NCBI RefSeq assembly: GCF_900111875.1
Contig: NZ_FOJU01000001.1
Span: forward strand, 248,001-312,000
Direction: 5' to 3'
Length of the DNA: 64,000 nt
Origin: Poseidonocella pacifica
GTDB taxonomy: Bacteria > Pseudomonadota > Alphaproteobacteria > Rhodobacterales > Rhodobacteraceae
Shown one piece after another: positions 31,652-40,743 of this stretch (position 1 is the stretch's first letter; the number at the start of each line of letters is the position of its first letter). The notes under the pieces were generated by a model that was given only the letters and a program-made list of their open reading frames with translations, ran no database searches and was not told the origin of the DNA. Made by a program: the position numbers and the translations under genes.

Positions 31652-33532
31652 ATGACCAAATCAGCATATCTCCGACGGGGAATCTCCGCCGCAGCCCTCC
31701 TTGTCGGAACCACTGCAAGCGCGCAGGAGGTCTATGACCTCGGCACGATCCTCGTGCGTGGCGGGCTCAGCCCGGTCGAGGCCGGCACATACGGGCGCAG
31801 TGCAAGCGTCGTGACTTCGGACGAGATCGAAGCGCGCGGCTATCAGACCGTTTATGATGCGCTCCGCGCCGTTCCGGGGCTTTCCGTTTCCACAGGCGGT
31901 CTTTCGGAACTTCGTATTCGCGGCGGGGAAGCCAACCAGTCGGTCGTCCTAATCGATGGCGTCGAAGTCGCAAAGGATAGCTTCGGAGGCTATGATCTGT
32001 CGCTGCTGGACCTTGCGGATGTGGAGCGGATCGAAGTGCTGCGCGGGCCGCAATCGGCAATTCATGGGGCGGATGCGGCGACCGGGGTGATTTCGATCAC
32101 CACCCGCGCAGGCGGGGATGCGTCCCGGACCACGGCTATGGTGGAGGTCGGCAGCAACGAAAGCCGTCAGGTCGCGCTGAATACGTCAAGAGTGACTGAT
32201 CGGGGCCGTGTCGCGCTTTCCTTCGCGAACCGCACAACCGCTGGCTATGACATCTCCGACGACAAAAAAGGTAACAACGACGCGCAATCAAGACGGTCGC
32301 TGCAATTCAGCGCTGAAGGAGAGCTTATACCCGGTGTGCGTGTGGGTTTGGTGGCGCGCGATGTCGCCTCCAGCAGCGAGTTCGACAGGACGACCTATCC
32401 CTTTGGTGCCGGCAGCGCCAAGGAGGATTACGTAATTGACGGCGACGAATTGCGCGAGGACGAAGAGACTTCGACGAGCCTTTATGCTATCACCGAGGGT
32501 GCGGATGGGCGTTTTCGCGGAGAGCTTCGGTTCAACAATGCCTACCTTGAGCAAGCGTTTCCGTACTATTCGTCCTTCTCCAAGATGGGCCGGGCACAGG
32601 CGCAAGCCAAGGTTGCCGTCGGTCTTGATGGGGCGCTTGATGGGGCGGATCACATCTTGACCGTTCTGGCAGAGCGCGAACGCGAGGATTACTCCACCAG
32701 CGGGGGCATCTCGCGTGCTCGCCAGACCGACAGCGTAGCCGCGGAGTATCAGGGCCACATTCTGGACGCTGTAGCGCTGCAACTGGGGCTGCGTCAGGAT
32801 TGGAATGAGGATTTCGGTGACGCGACGAGTTGGAACGCCGGTCTGTCATACGAACTGCCGAACCGGTCGACACGTCTGCATCTATCTGCGGGCAAGGGAA
32901 CGGTGAACCCGACATGGTACGAGCTTTATGGTTTCTCAGGAAGCTTTCGGGGCAATTCTGATCTCGAACCGGAAGTGGTCCAAAGCTGGGATATCGGGTT
33001 CGAGCAGAGGATCGGCGACACTGCAGTGTTGGATCTGACCTACTTTGAGCAAACCGTGACGGACCGGATCGTCACCGTCACTTCGGGGGGGGGCGGCACG
33101 ACAAGCAACGTCAAAGGCGATAGCGAGTCGCGCGGCGCAGAGGTTACCTTGGCGCTTCGGCCGGTCGATATGGTGAAAGTAGATCTTGCTTACACGTGGC
33201 TGGATGCGCGCGACCCCGACGATAATCGGCAGATACGCCGCCCCGAGCATACGCTCTCGCTGAACGCTGCGGTGGATCTGTTCGATGGGCGCGGGCAGGC
33301 AGTTTTGGGGGTGCGTCATGTTTCCGGCCTGTTGGGCACGGATCAGTCGCAGAGCGCCACCACCAAGCTTGATGATTTCACCGTCGTGGACCTCGGCGCC
33401 TCTTACGAAGTGCGAGATGGTTTGGTCCTGACCGGGCGTGTCGAGAATCTCTTTGACACTGAGTACGAAGAACAGTGGGGCTACACCGCCGAGCGGCGCA
33501 GCGCCTATGTGGGCCTTCGTGCGTCCTTCTAG
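31652..33532 (+). CDS. btuB: TonB-dependent vitamin B12 receptor BtuB
   Basis: A 626-residue outer-membrane receptor. A signal peptide (SAYLRRGISAAALLVGTTASA) is followed by the TonB box region and the plug domain (VYDALRAVPGLSVS, LRIRGGEANQSVVLIDGVEV, ERIEVLRGPQSAIHGADAATG). A C-terminal beta-barrel ends in the outer-membrane signature YVGLRASF with terminal Phe. The start MTKSAYLRR is preferred over 42 earlier open codons because it gives a normal signal peptide. The cobalamin riboswitch just upstream supports the substrate. Its last 26 bases overlap the start of btuF. Confidence 0.95.
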   Translation: MTKSAYLRRGISAAALLVGTTASAQEVYDLGTILVRGGLSPVEAGTYGRSASVVTSDEIEARGYQTVYDALRAVPGLSVSTGGLSELRIRGGEANQSVVLIDGVEVAKDSFGGYDLSLLDLADVERIEVLRGPQSAIHGADAATGVISITTRAGGDASRTTAMVEVGSNESRQVALNTSRVTDRGRVALSFANRTTAGYDISDDKKGNNDAQSRRSLQFSAEGELIPGVRVGLVARDVASSSEFDRTTYPFGAGSAKEDYVIDGDELREDEETSTSLYAITEGADGRFRGELRFNNAYLEQAFPYYSSFSKMGRAQAQAKVAVGLDGALDGADHILTVLAEREREDYSTSGGISRARQTDSVAAEYQGHILDAVALQLGLRQDWNEDFGDATSWNAGLSYELPNRSTRLHLSAGKGTVNPTWYELYGFSGSFRGNSDLEPEVVQSWDIGFEQRIGDTAVLDLTYFEQTVTDRIVTVTSGGGGTTSNVKGDSESRGAEVTLALRPVDMVKVDLAYTWLDARDPDDNRQIRRPEHTLSLNAAVDLFDGRGQAVLGVRHVSGLLGTDQSQSATTKLDDFTVVDLGASYEVRDGLVLTGRVENLFDTEYEEQWGYTAERRSAYVGLRASF

Positions 33533-34334
33533 GATCATCGCATGTGCTGCCGCCCTGCTTTGTGGGGCGGCGGCATTGGCAGAGGCGCCGGCGCGGGTCG
33601 TCAGCATGAACCTCTGCGCAGATCAATACGCCTTGCTTCTCGCCGGTCCGGGGCAACTCGTGTCGGTGAGCCATGTGTCGCGCGATACCGTCGCCTCTCC
33701 CTATGCGGCTCTCGCGGCGGAGGTTCCGGTCAATCATGGCGGGGCCGAAGAAATATGGCTGTTGCGCCCCGATCTGGTTCTTGCCCACGAATGGAGCGAT
33801 ACACGGGTTCTGGCCATCCTTCGGCGTCTCGGGATCGACGTTCTGCAAATTCCGGTCCCTGAGGCCATCGCCGAAATCCCCGATACCGTGCGGGCCTATG
33901 GCGATGCCTTGGGCCAGAGCGCGACGGCGGAGTTGCTGGCCACCGCGTTTGAGCAACGCTTGGCGGATTTGGAGTTTCGGGCGGCGGCCCTCCCGCCGGG
34001 GAAAACGGCGACGCTTTATGGTGCGAACGGCTATAGCGCCGGGATGACGGGGATGGCGGGCGATATCCTGCGGCACGCCGGGTTGCTCCCCGCGGGCGGG
34101 GCGCTTTTTGCGGGCGGGAGCGTGCCGCTCGAAACGCTCGTGATGGAAGCGCCGGACATGATCATCACGGGCGCGCGGTACGCGGGGTGGTCGCGGTCCG
34201 AGGCTCTGCTCGATCACCCCGTCTTTGATGCGCTTCCTGCGGCGCGCCGTCTCAGCGGACCCGCCTGGGCATGCGGCACACCGCGCGTTCTCGATGCCGT
34301 CGAGGCGCTGTTGGCGGTCCGGGAAGCGTCATGA
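33507..34334 (+). CDS. btuF: Periplasmic cobalamin-binding protein BtuF-like
   Basis: A 275-residue class III solute-binding protein (TroA-like fold) with signal peptide (RPSRIIACAAALLCGAAALAEA). The mature chain starts PARVVSMNLCADQYALLLAG, the usual entry to BtuF/FhuD folds, with later VPLETLVMEAPDMIITGARY. It should hand cobalamin to BtuCD. ATG at 33507 is inside the btuB gene (26-base overlap); GTG at 33519 is an alternative start. It overlaps btuC by four bases. Confidence 0.88.
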   Translation: MWAFVRPSRIIACAAALLCGAAALAEAPARVVSMNLCADQYALLLAGPGQLVSVSHVSRDTVASPYAALAAEVPVNHGGAEEIWLLRPDLVLAHEWSDTRVLAILRRLGIDVLQIPVPEAIAEIPDTVRAYGDALGQSATAELLATAFEQRLADLEFRAAALPPGKTATLYGANGYSAGMTGMAGDILRHAGLLPAGGALFAGGSVPLETLVMEAPDMIITGARYAGWSRSEALLDHPVFDALPAARRLSGPAWACGTPRVLDAVEALLAVREAS

Positions 34335-35314
34335 GTTATCGGTTGGAATTGCTCTTGGGCGCAGGTGTCATTCTGGCGCTGGCCGGATCGCTGTTGATTG
34401 GGCCGGCGGGATTGCTTCCGGCGGAGAGTTTCGCAGCACTGCTTTCGGGGGAGGGTCCCGCCGGGCTGGTCATGCGGGAAATCCGTCTGCCCCGCGCGAT
34501 ACTGGGCGCGCTTGTCGGTGCGGCGCTTGGTCTTTCCGGGGCCGCGTTGCAGGGATATCTTCGCAACCCGCTCGCGGAGCCGGGGCTTATAGGCGTAACC
34601 GGTGCCGCCTCCTTGGGGGCGGTGATCGCGCTTCAGACCGGGCTCGCCGCCGCGTTTACGCTCGGGCTGCCGCTGGCGGCGCTTGCCGGTGCGCTTGCGG
34701 CGGTGCTGCTCATTCTGGCGCTGGCGGGACCGCGCGGCGCGGCGCTGACACTCATTCTTGCAGGTATCGCGATCAGTGCGCTTGCCGGGGCCTTCACCGC
34801 ACTGGTGCTGAACCTCTCTCCCAACCCCTATGCCACCTATGAGATGGTCTTTTGGATGATGGGATCACTGGCGAACCGCTCCTTCACGCATGTCTGGCTG
34901 GCCGCGCCGTTTGTCGTCGTTGGCGGGGCGGTGCTGTTGTCCTTGGGGCGTTCCCTTGATGCCTTGGCTCTGGGGGAGGACGCGGCGGAATCCATGGGTG
35001 TGCGGCTCAGCCGGCTTCGTCTGGCGCTGGTGCTTGGGGTTGCGTCTTCGGTCGGAGCGGCGACCGCCGTGGCGGGCGGGATCGGGTTCGTCGGGCTGGT
35101 GGTGCCGCACCTTCTGCGCCGCGCCGTCGGCTCGCGTCCTTCACGGCTGCTTGGCGCCTCGGCACTTGGGGGCGCGCTTCTGGTTCTGCTGGCGGATATT
35201 GCCGTACGCCTCATCCTGCCGGAGAAGGATCTGAAGCTTGGGGTGCTCATGGCCATTATTGGCGCGCCGCTTTTCCTGCATCTCGTCTATCGCACCCGGA
35301 GGGAGTTGGGATGA
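34331..35314 (+). CDS. btuC: Cobalamin ABC transporter permease BtuC (FecCD family)
   Basis: A 327-residue permease with about ten helices. FecCD family signatures are VMREIRLPRAILGALVGAALG, LSGAALQGYLRNPLAEPGLIG and GIGFVGLVVPHLLRRAVG, with a LILPEKDLKLGVLMAIIGAPLF end. It forms the membrane channel for cobalamin (or a chemically similar chelate) with BtuD. It starts at ATGA overlapping the btuF stop and overlaps btuD in the same way. Confidence 0.93.
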   Translation: MSYRLELLLGAGVILALAGSLLIGPAGLLPAESFAALLSGEGPAGLVMREIRLPRAILGALVGAALGLSGAALQGYLRNPLAEPGLIGVTGAASLGAVIALQTGLAAAFTLGLPLAALAGALAAVLLILALAGPRGAALTLILAGIAISALAGAFTALVLNLSPNPYATYEMVFWMMGSLANRSFTHVWLAAPFVVVGGAVLLSLGRSLDALALGEDAAESMGVRLSRLRLALVLGVASSVGAATAVAGGIGFVGLVVPHLLRRAVGSRPSRLLGASALGGALLVLLADIAVRLILPEKDLKLGVLMAIIGAPLFLHLVYRTRRELG

Positions 35315-36063
35315 CCCTGCTGACGCTGACCGACCTGACGGTTCGGCGCGGGGATTGCCCCGTGGTCGATGGCGTGAGCTTTACTCTCGGGGCGGGGGAG
35401 TTCGTCGGTCTGATCGGGCCGAACGGCGCCGGAAAGACCTCTCTTCTGCGCGGCGCACTTGGCTTGTTGCCTCACGAGGGGCACTCTTCCGTGGCCGAGC
35501 TGCCCCCCGGCCCGCGCTCCCGCCATGTCGCCTTCTTGCCCCAAGCGCGGGAGATCGCGTGGCCGATGCAGGTTGCGGATCTCGTGCGACTTGGTCGGCA
35601 TCCACATGACGCCCGAGCGAAGGCGGATGCTGATGCGGTTGACCGCGCTCTGCGGCGAATGGGCCTTGCGGACTACGCGCCGCGCCTTGCCACGCAACTC
35701 TCTGGCGGGGAACAGGCCCGCGTGTTGATCGCCCGCGCGCTGGCTCAGGAAACGCCGCTGATCCTCGCGGATGAACCTGTGGCGGGTCTTGATCCGGCGG
35801 CACAAATCGCGGCGGCGCGCGTGTTCGCGGATCTCGCGGGCGAGGGGCATGCCGTGCTCGCATCATTGCATGATCTGGGCCTCGCAGCCCGGCATTGCAC
35901 GCGGCTTTTGTTGATGGATCGGGGCCGACTTGTGGCTGATGGACCGCCGTCAGAGGTTTTGACCCCCCAGAATCTGAGGGACGTGTTCGGTATCACTGCA
36001 CATTTCCAAACGGGCCCCGAAGGCCCGATCTTTCAGCCGCTAGACCGTGTGAGGCCGCAATGA
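35311..36063 (+). CDS. btuD: Cobalamin ABC transporter ATPase BtuD-like
   Basis: A 250-residue ABC ATPase of the iron-siderophore/B12 group. Walker A is GPNGAGKTS, the signature is LSGGEQARVLIARALAQ, Walker B is LILADEPVAGLD, and the H-loop is SLHDLGLAARHC. It energises BtuC. It is coupled by ATGA overlaps to btuC upstream and to the second binding-protein gene downstream. The first coded residues are MTLLTLTDLTVRRG. Confidence 0.93.
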   Translation: MTLLTLTDLTVRRGDCPVVDGVSFTLGAGEFVGLIGPNGAGKTSLLRGALGLLPHEGHSSVAELPPGPRSRHVAFLPQAREIAWPMQVADLVRLGRHPHDARAKADADAVDRALRRMGLADYAPRLATQLSGGEQARVLIARALAQETPLILADEPVAGLDPAAQIAAARVFADLAGEGHAVLASLHDLGLAARHCTRLLLMDRGRLVADGPPSEVLTPQNLRDVFGITAHFQTGPEGPIFQPLDRVRPQ

Positions 36064-36836
36064 GTTTTCCACCGGAACGGATCGTTTGCCTGACCGAAGA
36101 GACCGTCGAGACCCTGTACCTTCTGGAGGAGGACGCGCGCATTGTCGGGGTGTCTGGATATGCGGTCCGACCCAAGCGCGTGCGCCGCGAGAAGCCTCGG
36201 GTTTCGGCGTTCACCTCGGCGGATTTCCCGAAGATCCTCGCCCTTGAGCCGGATCTGGTCCTGACGTTTTCAGATCTTCAGGCAGAGATTGCTGCGGAGT
36301 TGATCCGGGCAGGGGTTACGGTTCACGCCTTCAACCAGCGCACCGTGGCGGGCATCCTTGACATGATCTCCATGCTCGGGGCGCTGACCGGCAAAGCCAG
36401 CGACGCGAATGCGCTCGTCGCCAGCTACAAGGCGCGGCTGTCCACGCCCCGAACGGGTCCATCCCCGAGGATCTATTTCGAGGAATGGGACGATCCCATG
36501 ATCACCTCGATCGGCTGGGTGTCGGAACTGATCGAAGCGGCGGGCGGGATCGACTGCTTTGCCCATCTTCGCCATGAACAGGCGGCCAAGGACCGGATTG
36601 TGGGGCCAGAGGACGTTATCGCGGCGCAGCCCGATATCATCCTCGCGTCTTGGTGCGGCAAGAAGGTGCGCCCGGAAAAGATCGCAGCCCGGCCCGGGTG
36701 GGATCGGATTCCCGCCGTGAGGGATGGGCGGATCATCGAAATCAAATCGCCCATCATCCTGCAACCGGGACCAGCGGCGCTCACCGAAGGGTTTGATGCG
36801 ATACTTGCCGCAATCGAGGAATGGCGTCGCGGCTGA
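36060..36836 (+). CDS. Second BtuF-like (TroA-fold) protein without signal peptide
   Basis: A 258-residue protein with the same binding-protein fold as BtuF (ERIVCLTEETVETLYLLEE, VSAFTSADFPKILALEPDLVLTF in part, QPDIILASWCGKKV) but no signal peptide: it starts MSFPPERIVCL. It is the last gene of the cobalamin operon and overlaps btuD by four bases. Similar signal-less cobalamin-binding-like proteins occur elsewhere, and their role is not established. It may bind cobalamin or cobinamide in the cytoplasm after uptake. Its stop codon abuts the convergent ybbP stop. Confidence 0.85.
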   Translation: MSFPPERIVCLTEETVETLYLLEEDARIVGVSGYAVRPKRVRREKPRVSAFTSADFPKILALEPDLVLTFSDLQAEIAAELIRAGVTVHAFNQRTVAGILDMISMLGALTGKASDANALVASYKARLSTPRTGPSPRIYFEEWDDPMITSIGWVSELIEAAGGIDCFAHLRHEQAAKDRIVGPEDVIAAQPDIILASWCGKKVRPEKIAARPGWDRIPAVRDGRIIEIKSPIILQPGPAALTEGFDAILAAIEEWRRG

Positions 36837-39365
36837 TCACTCGCGCGCGCGAAGCACCCGGGCGGGGCGCGCCGCGAGGGGCGGGAGCGCAAAGAGCAAC
36901 CCGGCCAGCGTAGTGCACAGCAAGCCCCCGAGCACGATGGCGACGGCGTTTGGCCAGATCACTGCGAAACTGGCCTCCATGACAAAGTGCATGACGGCCC
37001 ACGCCCCTGCGATCCCAGCGACCAGCGCGACCAATCCCGCCCCGGCCCCCAAGATGGCAGAGCGAAGCGCGAAGCTGAGGAGGATCGTCGCCCGGCTTGC
37101 GCCCAGCGTCTTGAGGACCGCGGCCTCATAGACCCTCGCCCGTACCCCGGCCGCCGCAGCGCCGATGAGGACGAGCACACCCGTGAGAAGGGTCGCCGCC
37201 GCACCATAGCGCGTGGCGGCGGAGATTCCCCCGAGCACTTCGGTCACACGGTCGATCGCATCCCGCACGCTGATCGCCGTGATATTGGGAAAGGCGGTCG
37301 TCAGGTCACGCAGGATTGGCGCTTCGGCCTCGGGGTCGGCATAGACTGTGGCGATGAAGGTATGGGGCGCACCGACCAGCGCGGCCTCGTTCATCGAGAG
37401 CACGAAGCCCATGCCAGCGGTGGAGAAATCGACCTCGCGGAAGGACGTGATCGTGCCGGTTATCTCTCGTCCCAGAATGCTGACCGTCATGGTATCGCCA
37501 AGCGACAGCCCCATCTCTTCGGCTTCTTCGGCGGCAAAGCTGATTTGCGGATCTCCGGTATAGTCTTCGGGCCACCATGCGCCTGCGGTTAGTCGGGCGT
37601 TGTCTGGCTTGGCAGCGGAATAGGTCACGCCCCGGTCGCCGCGAACAACCCAGTGATCGCCAGCCACCTCACGCGCCGGACGGCCGTTGATCCGGGTGAT
37701 CACGCCGCGCAGCATGGGCGCGCTTTCCACTTTGGATACTGCCGCGTCACCGTCCAACCGTTCACGAAAGCCCGGCATCTGATCGCGCTGGATGTCGACA
37801 AAGAAGTAGCTGGGTGCCCGTTCGGGAAGGTCCTGTGAAATCGCGGTTTGCAGGTTTCCGTCGATCTGGCCGATAGCCGCCAGAACCGAGAGGCCGAGGC
37901 CCAGTGACAGCACCACAGATGTGGTTTCCTCGCCCGAACCGGCAATCGCGCCCAAGGCGGTGCGCCAAGCGGTCCGGCCCCGCGTCAGGACTTTGGTGCG
38001 AGCGGCGACGCGGCGGAGGCCGAGCGCCGCGAGGACGAGGATCAGAAGCGCGGCAAAAAGGCCACCCACGGTCCACAATGTCAGTAACGGAGAGCCCGAG
38101 AAAGCTGCGGCGGCGCCAACGAGCAGCGCGGCAAGAAGCGCGACGGTGACGAGATAGCGGCGCGCGGGGAGCAGTTTGCCCGCGCCAAGCGAGTCGCGAA
38201 ACAGGGCGGCTGCACGGATGTCTTCGGTCCGCGCCAAGGGCCAGAGCGTGAAGATGAGCGCGGTTAGCACGCCATAGAGCGCGGCCTCCATCAGCGGTCG
38301 CGGATGCAGGGCAAAGACGGCCGGGACGGGCAAGCGGTCTTCTATGAGGGGAGAAAAGGCGATGGGCAGGCCAGCCCCAAGGATCAGGCCCAAGGCAATC
38401 CCGAGCAGGGAGAGCGCGCCGATCTGCAGGAAGTACGTAAGAAAGATGGTGCGCCGATCCGCCCCAAGGGTGCGCAGGGTGGCGATGACACCAGTCTTCC
38501 CCGCGAGAAAGGCACGCACAGCGGAGGATACGCCAACACCGCCCACGATCAGCCCGGACAGGCCCACGAGCACCAGAAAAGAGCCGAGCCGTTCGACAAA
38601 GCGCGCCACCCCCGGCGCACCGTTGCGGGAATCGCGCCACCTCAGGCCGCTATCGGGGAAGGTGGCCTTGGCCTCACGCTCCAGCGCGTCGAGATCGGCA
38701 TCTGGCGGCAGGTCGAGCCGGTATTTCGTCTCGAATAGGGTGCCGGGGCCAAGAAGACCCGACGCATCGAGGGCGCTTGTTGCCACGATGGTGCGGGGGC
38801 CCAAGCTGAAGCCCGCGCCCGCATCATCGGGTTCGCGTACAAGGATGGCGGAGAGGCGAAAGGTCTGTGTGCCCAGCCGAAACGTATCCCCCGGAACAAG
38901 GCCAAGGCGATCGGCGAGCAGCGGCGCCATGAGCCCGCCGGGAATGCCATCCGTGGTCGCGAGAGCCTCGGTTATGGGCAGCGGGGGATCAAGGCCAAGG
39001 GTGCCGAGCAGCGGGTAGGCGTCGTCGACGGATTTCACTTGCGTTAGGGCCCGCTCGGTGCCGGACGGCCCATCCGTGACAGCCATCGACCGGAAATCCG
39101 CGACCTCAGACAGGCGCTCGGCAACCGCCTCCATCCAGTCGCGCTCTGCCGCAGTGGCAAAGCGATACGTGAACTCAAGTTCCGCATCCCCGCCCAGAAG
39201 CGCGGCCCCTTCGCGGGCCAGCCCCTCTTCGATCGCTGTTCGAACAGAGCCGACCGCGGCAATTGCCGCGACGCCGAGGGTCAGGCAAGCGAGGAAAATA
39301 CGGAAGGAGCGAAGGCCGCCGCGTAGCTCACGGCGCGCCAAACGGCCAGCGATGGCAAAGCTCAT
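36837..39365 (-). CDS. ybbP: FtsX-like ABC transporter permease, YbbP type
   Basis: An 842-residue membrane protein. The order is an N-terminal helix (FRIFLACLTLGVAAIAAVG), a large periplasmic domain, FtsX-type helix bundle one (SAVRAFLAGKTGVIATLRTLGADRRTI in part), a central pair of helices and second periplasmic domain, and FtsX bundle two (RARVYEAAVLKTLGASRATI). This is the YbbP/MacB-superfamily layout. Such transporters work as mechanotransmitters or lipoprotein/lipid exporters rather than importers. It overlaps ybbA by four bases. With the divergent TesA-like gene the arrangement equals E. coli tesA-ybbAP. Confidence 0.9.
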   Translation of the reverse strand: MSFAIAGRLARRELRGGLRSFRIFLACLTLGVAAIAAVGSVRTAIEEGLAREGAALLGGDAELEFTYRFATAAERDWMEAVAERLSEVADFRSMAVTDGPSGTERALTQVKSVDDAYPLLGTLGLDPPLPITEALATTDGIPGGLMAPLLADRLGLVPGDTFRLGTQTFRLSAILVREPDDAGAGFSLGPRTIVATSALDASGLLGPGTLFETKYRLDLPPDADLDALEREAKATFPDSGLRWRDSRNGAPGVARFVERLGSFLVLVGLSGLIVGGVGVSSAVRAFLAGKTGVIATLRTLGADRRTIFLTYFLQIGALSLLGIALGLILGAGLPIAFSPLIEDRLPVPAVFALHPRPLMEAALYGVLTALIFTLWPLARTEDIRAAALFRDSLGAGKLLPARRYLVTVALLAALLVGAAAAFSGSPLLTLWTVGGLFAALLILVLAALGLRRVAARTKVLTRGRTAWRTALGAIAGSGEETTSVVLSLGLGLSVLAAIGQIDGNLQTAISQDLPERAPSYFFVDIQRDQMPGFRERLDGDAAVSKVESAPMLRGVITRINGRPAREVAGDHWVVRGDRGVTYSAAKPDNARLTAGAWWPEDYTGDPQISFAAEEAEEMGLSLGDTMTVSILGREITGTITSFREVDFSTAGMGFVLSMNEAALVGAPHTFIATVYADPEAEAPILRDLTTAFPNITAISVRDAIDRVTEVLGGISAATRYGAAATLLTGVLVLIGAAAAGVRARVYEAAVLKTLGASRATILLSFALRSAILGAGAGLVALVAGIAGAWAVMHFVMEASFAVIWPNAVAIVLGGLLCTTLAGLLFALPPLAARPARVLRARE

Positions 39366-40057
39366 TCGGCCGCCCGCGCCACAGTGTCGGGTTCGATCCG
39401 CCCATCACGCAGCCGCACGACACGGCCGCAACGTGCGGCTAGCTCAGATGAATGCGTGACAAGGACAAGCGTGGCGCACGCCTTGGCAGAGAGATCGAAC
39501 AGCAAGTCGGCGATCAGCGCACCGGTGGGGCTGTCGAGGTTTCCGGTCGGCTCATCTGCGAGAAGGATGTCCGGTCGCGGGGCCATGGCGCGAGCGAGGG
39601 CAACCCGTTGCTGCTCTCCGCCCGACATCTGGCTCGGGTAGTGATCGGCCCGGTGGGACAGCCCGACCGAGGCCAGTTCTTCCGCCGCGCGGACAAAGGC
39701 ATCCTTGCGCCCGGCAAGCTCAAGCGGCGTGGCCACGTTTTCCAGCGCTGTCATGGTCGGAATCAGGTGGAAGGATTGAAACACCACACCCATGTGATCC
39801 CTGCGAAACCGGGCAAGCGCGTCTTCGGACATCGCGGTGAGATCATGGCCGAGGGCGGTGATCCGCCCCCCAGAGGCGCGCTCCAACCCGCCAAGCAGCA
39901 TGAGCAGCGAGGATTTGCCGGAACCGGAGGGACCAACCAGACCGAGGGTCTGTCCTCTGGCGATGTCGAGGGTTATGTCATGGAGGATGTCCACGGGCCC
40001 GGCGTTGCCATCTAGGGTCAACTGGACGTCGCGAAGCGAAAGGATCGGATCTGACAT
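39362..40057 (-). CDS. ybbA: ABC transporter ATPase, YbbA type
   Basis: A 231-residue ATPase of the LolD/MacB group. Walker A is GPSGSGKSSL, the Q-loop is VFQSFHLIPTMTALENV (typical for LolD-like proteins), the signature is MSGGEQQRVALARAM, and Walker B is ILLADEPTGNLD. It powers YbbP. Its ATG (40055-40057, minus) overlaps a possible ATG of the divergent lipase gene in a CATG, which leaves no room for a ribosome site on either side if both are used. Confidence 0.92.
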   Translation of the reverse strand: MSDPILSLRDVQLTLDGNAGPVDILHDITLDIARGQTLGLVGPSGSGKSSLLMLLGGLERASGGRITALGHDLTAMSEDALARFRRDHMGVVFQSFHLIPTMTALENVATPLELAGRKDAFVRAAEELASVGLSHRADHYPSQMSGGEQQRVALARAMAPRPDILLADEPTGNLDSPTGALIADLLFDLSAKACATLVLVTHSSELAARCGRVVRLRDGRIEPDTVARAAE

Positions 40058-40097
40058 GAGGTACCGTGGGTTATCGCCGCGTCGAGTGCAATATGGG

Positions 40098-40736
40098 GTG
40101 TTGCAGGCGCGCCGCAAGGTGTTGGCGACAATCCTCGCTATATGGGGCGTCGCAGCGACGGCGGAGGAGGTCGATCTTCTTGCCTTCGGTGACAGCCTGA
40201 CCGCAGGATATGGGTTGATCGAGACCGAAGGTTTTGTGCCCCAGCTTCGCGATTGGCTCGCGGCGCAGGGTCATGAGGTTCGCGTCGTGAATGCGGGCGT
40301 ATCGGGAGACACGACCGCGGGCGGCGCGGCGCGCATCGGCTGGAGCCTGACGCCGGAGATCGATGCGATGATCCTGACGCTGGGGGGGAACGATTTGCTG
40401 AGGGGGATCGATCCGGCGGTGACCCGCGCCAATCTGGACACGATCCTGAGCGAGGCAGAGGCGCATGGGGTGTCGGTATTGGTGGTCGGACTGCGCGCGC
40501 CGGACAACTACGGGCCGGAGTACAAGACCGCGTTCGACGCAATCTATCCGGACCTCGCAGAAGACTATGGCGCGCTCTATGAGCCGAGTTTCTTTGCCGG
40601 TCTGGGCGAAGATGATCCGCGCGAGGCGCGCCAGTACTTTCAACCCGACGGCATTCACCCCAACGCCGACGGGGTCCGGCGCATCATCGAGGCGCTTGGC
40701 CCCCGCGTTATCGGCCTGATCACGGGGGCCGAGTAG
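40098..40736 (+). CDS. tesA: TesA-type arylesterase/lysophospholipase (SGNH hydrolase)
   Basis: A 212-residue periplasmic SGNH hydrolase that cleaves thioesters, aryl esters or lysophospholipids. Block I is LLAFGDSLTAGYGL (nucleophile Ser), block II VVNAGVSGDTTAGG, block III LTLGGNDLLRG, and block V DGIHPNADG (Asp and His). I placed the start at GTG 40098, which yields a standard signal peptide (LQARRKVLATILAIWGVAATA). ATG 40056 would add 14 residues but overlaps the ybbA start codon. It is divergent from ybbAP, as in E. coli. Confidence 0.9.
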   Translation: MLQARRKVLATILAIWGVAATAEEVDLLAFGDSLTAGYGLIETEGFVPQLRDWLAAQGHEVRVVNAGVSGDTTAGGAARIGWSLTPEIDAMILTLGGNDLLRGIDPAVTRANLDTILSEAEAHGVSVLVVGLRAPDNYGPEYKTAFDAIYPDLAEDYGALYEPSFFAGLGEDDPREARQYFQPDGIHPNADGVRRIIEALGPRVIGLITGAE

Positions 40737-40743
40737 GCGCGGG

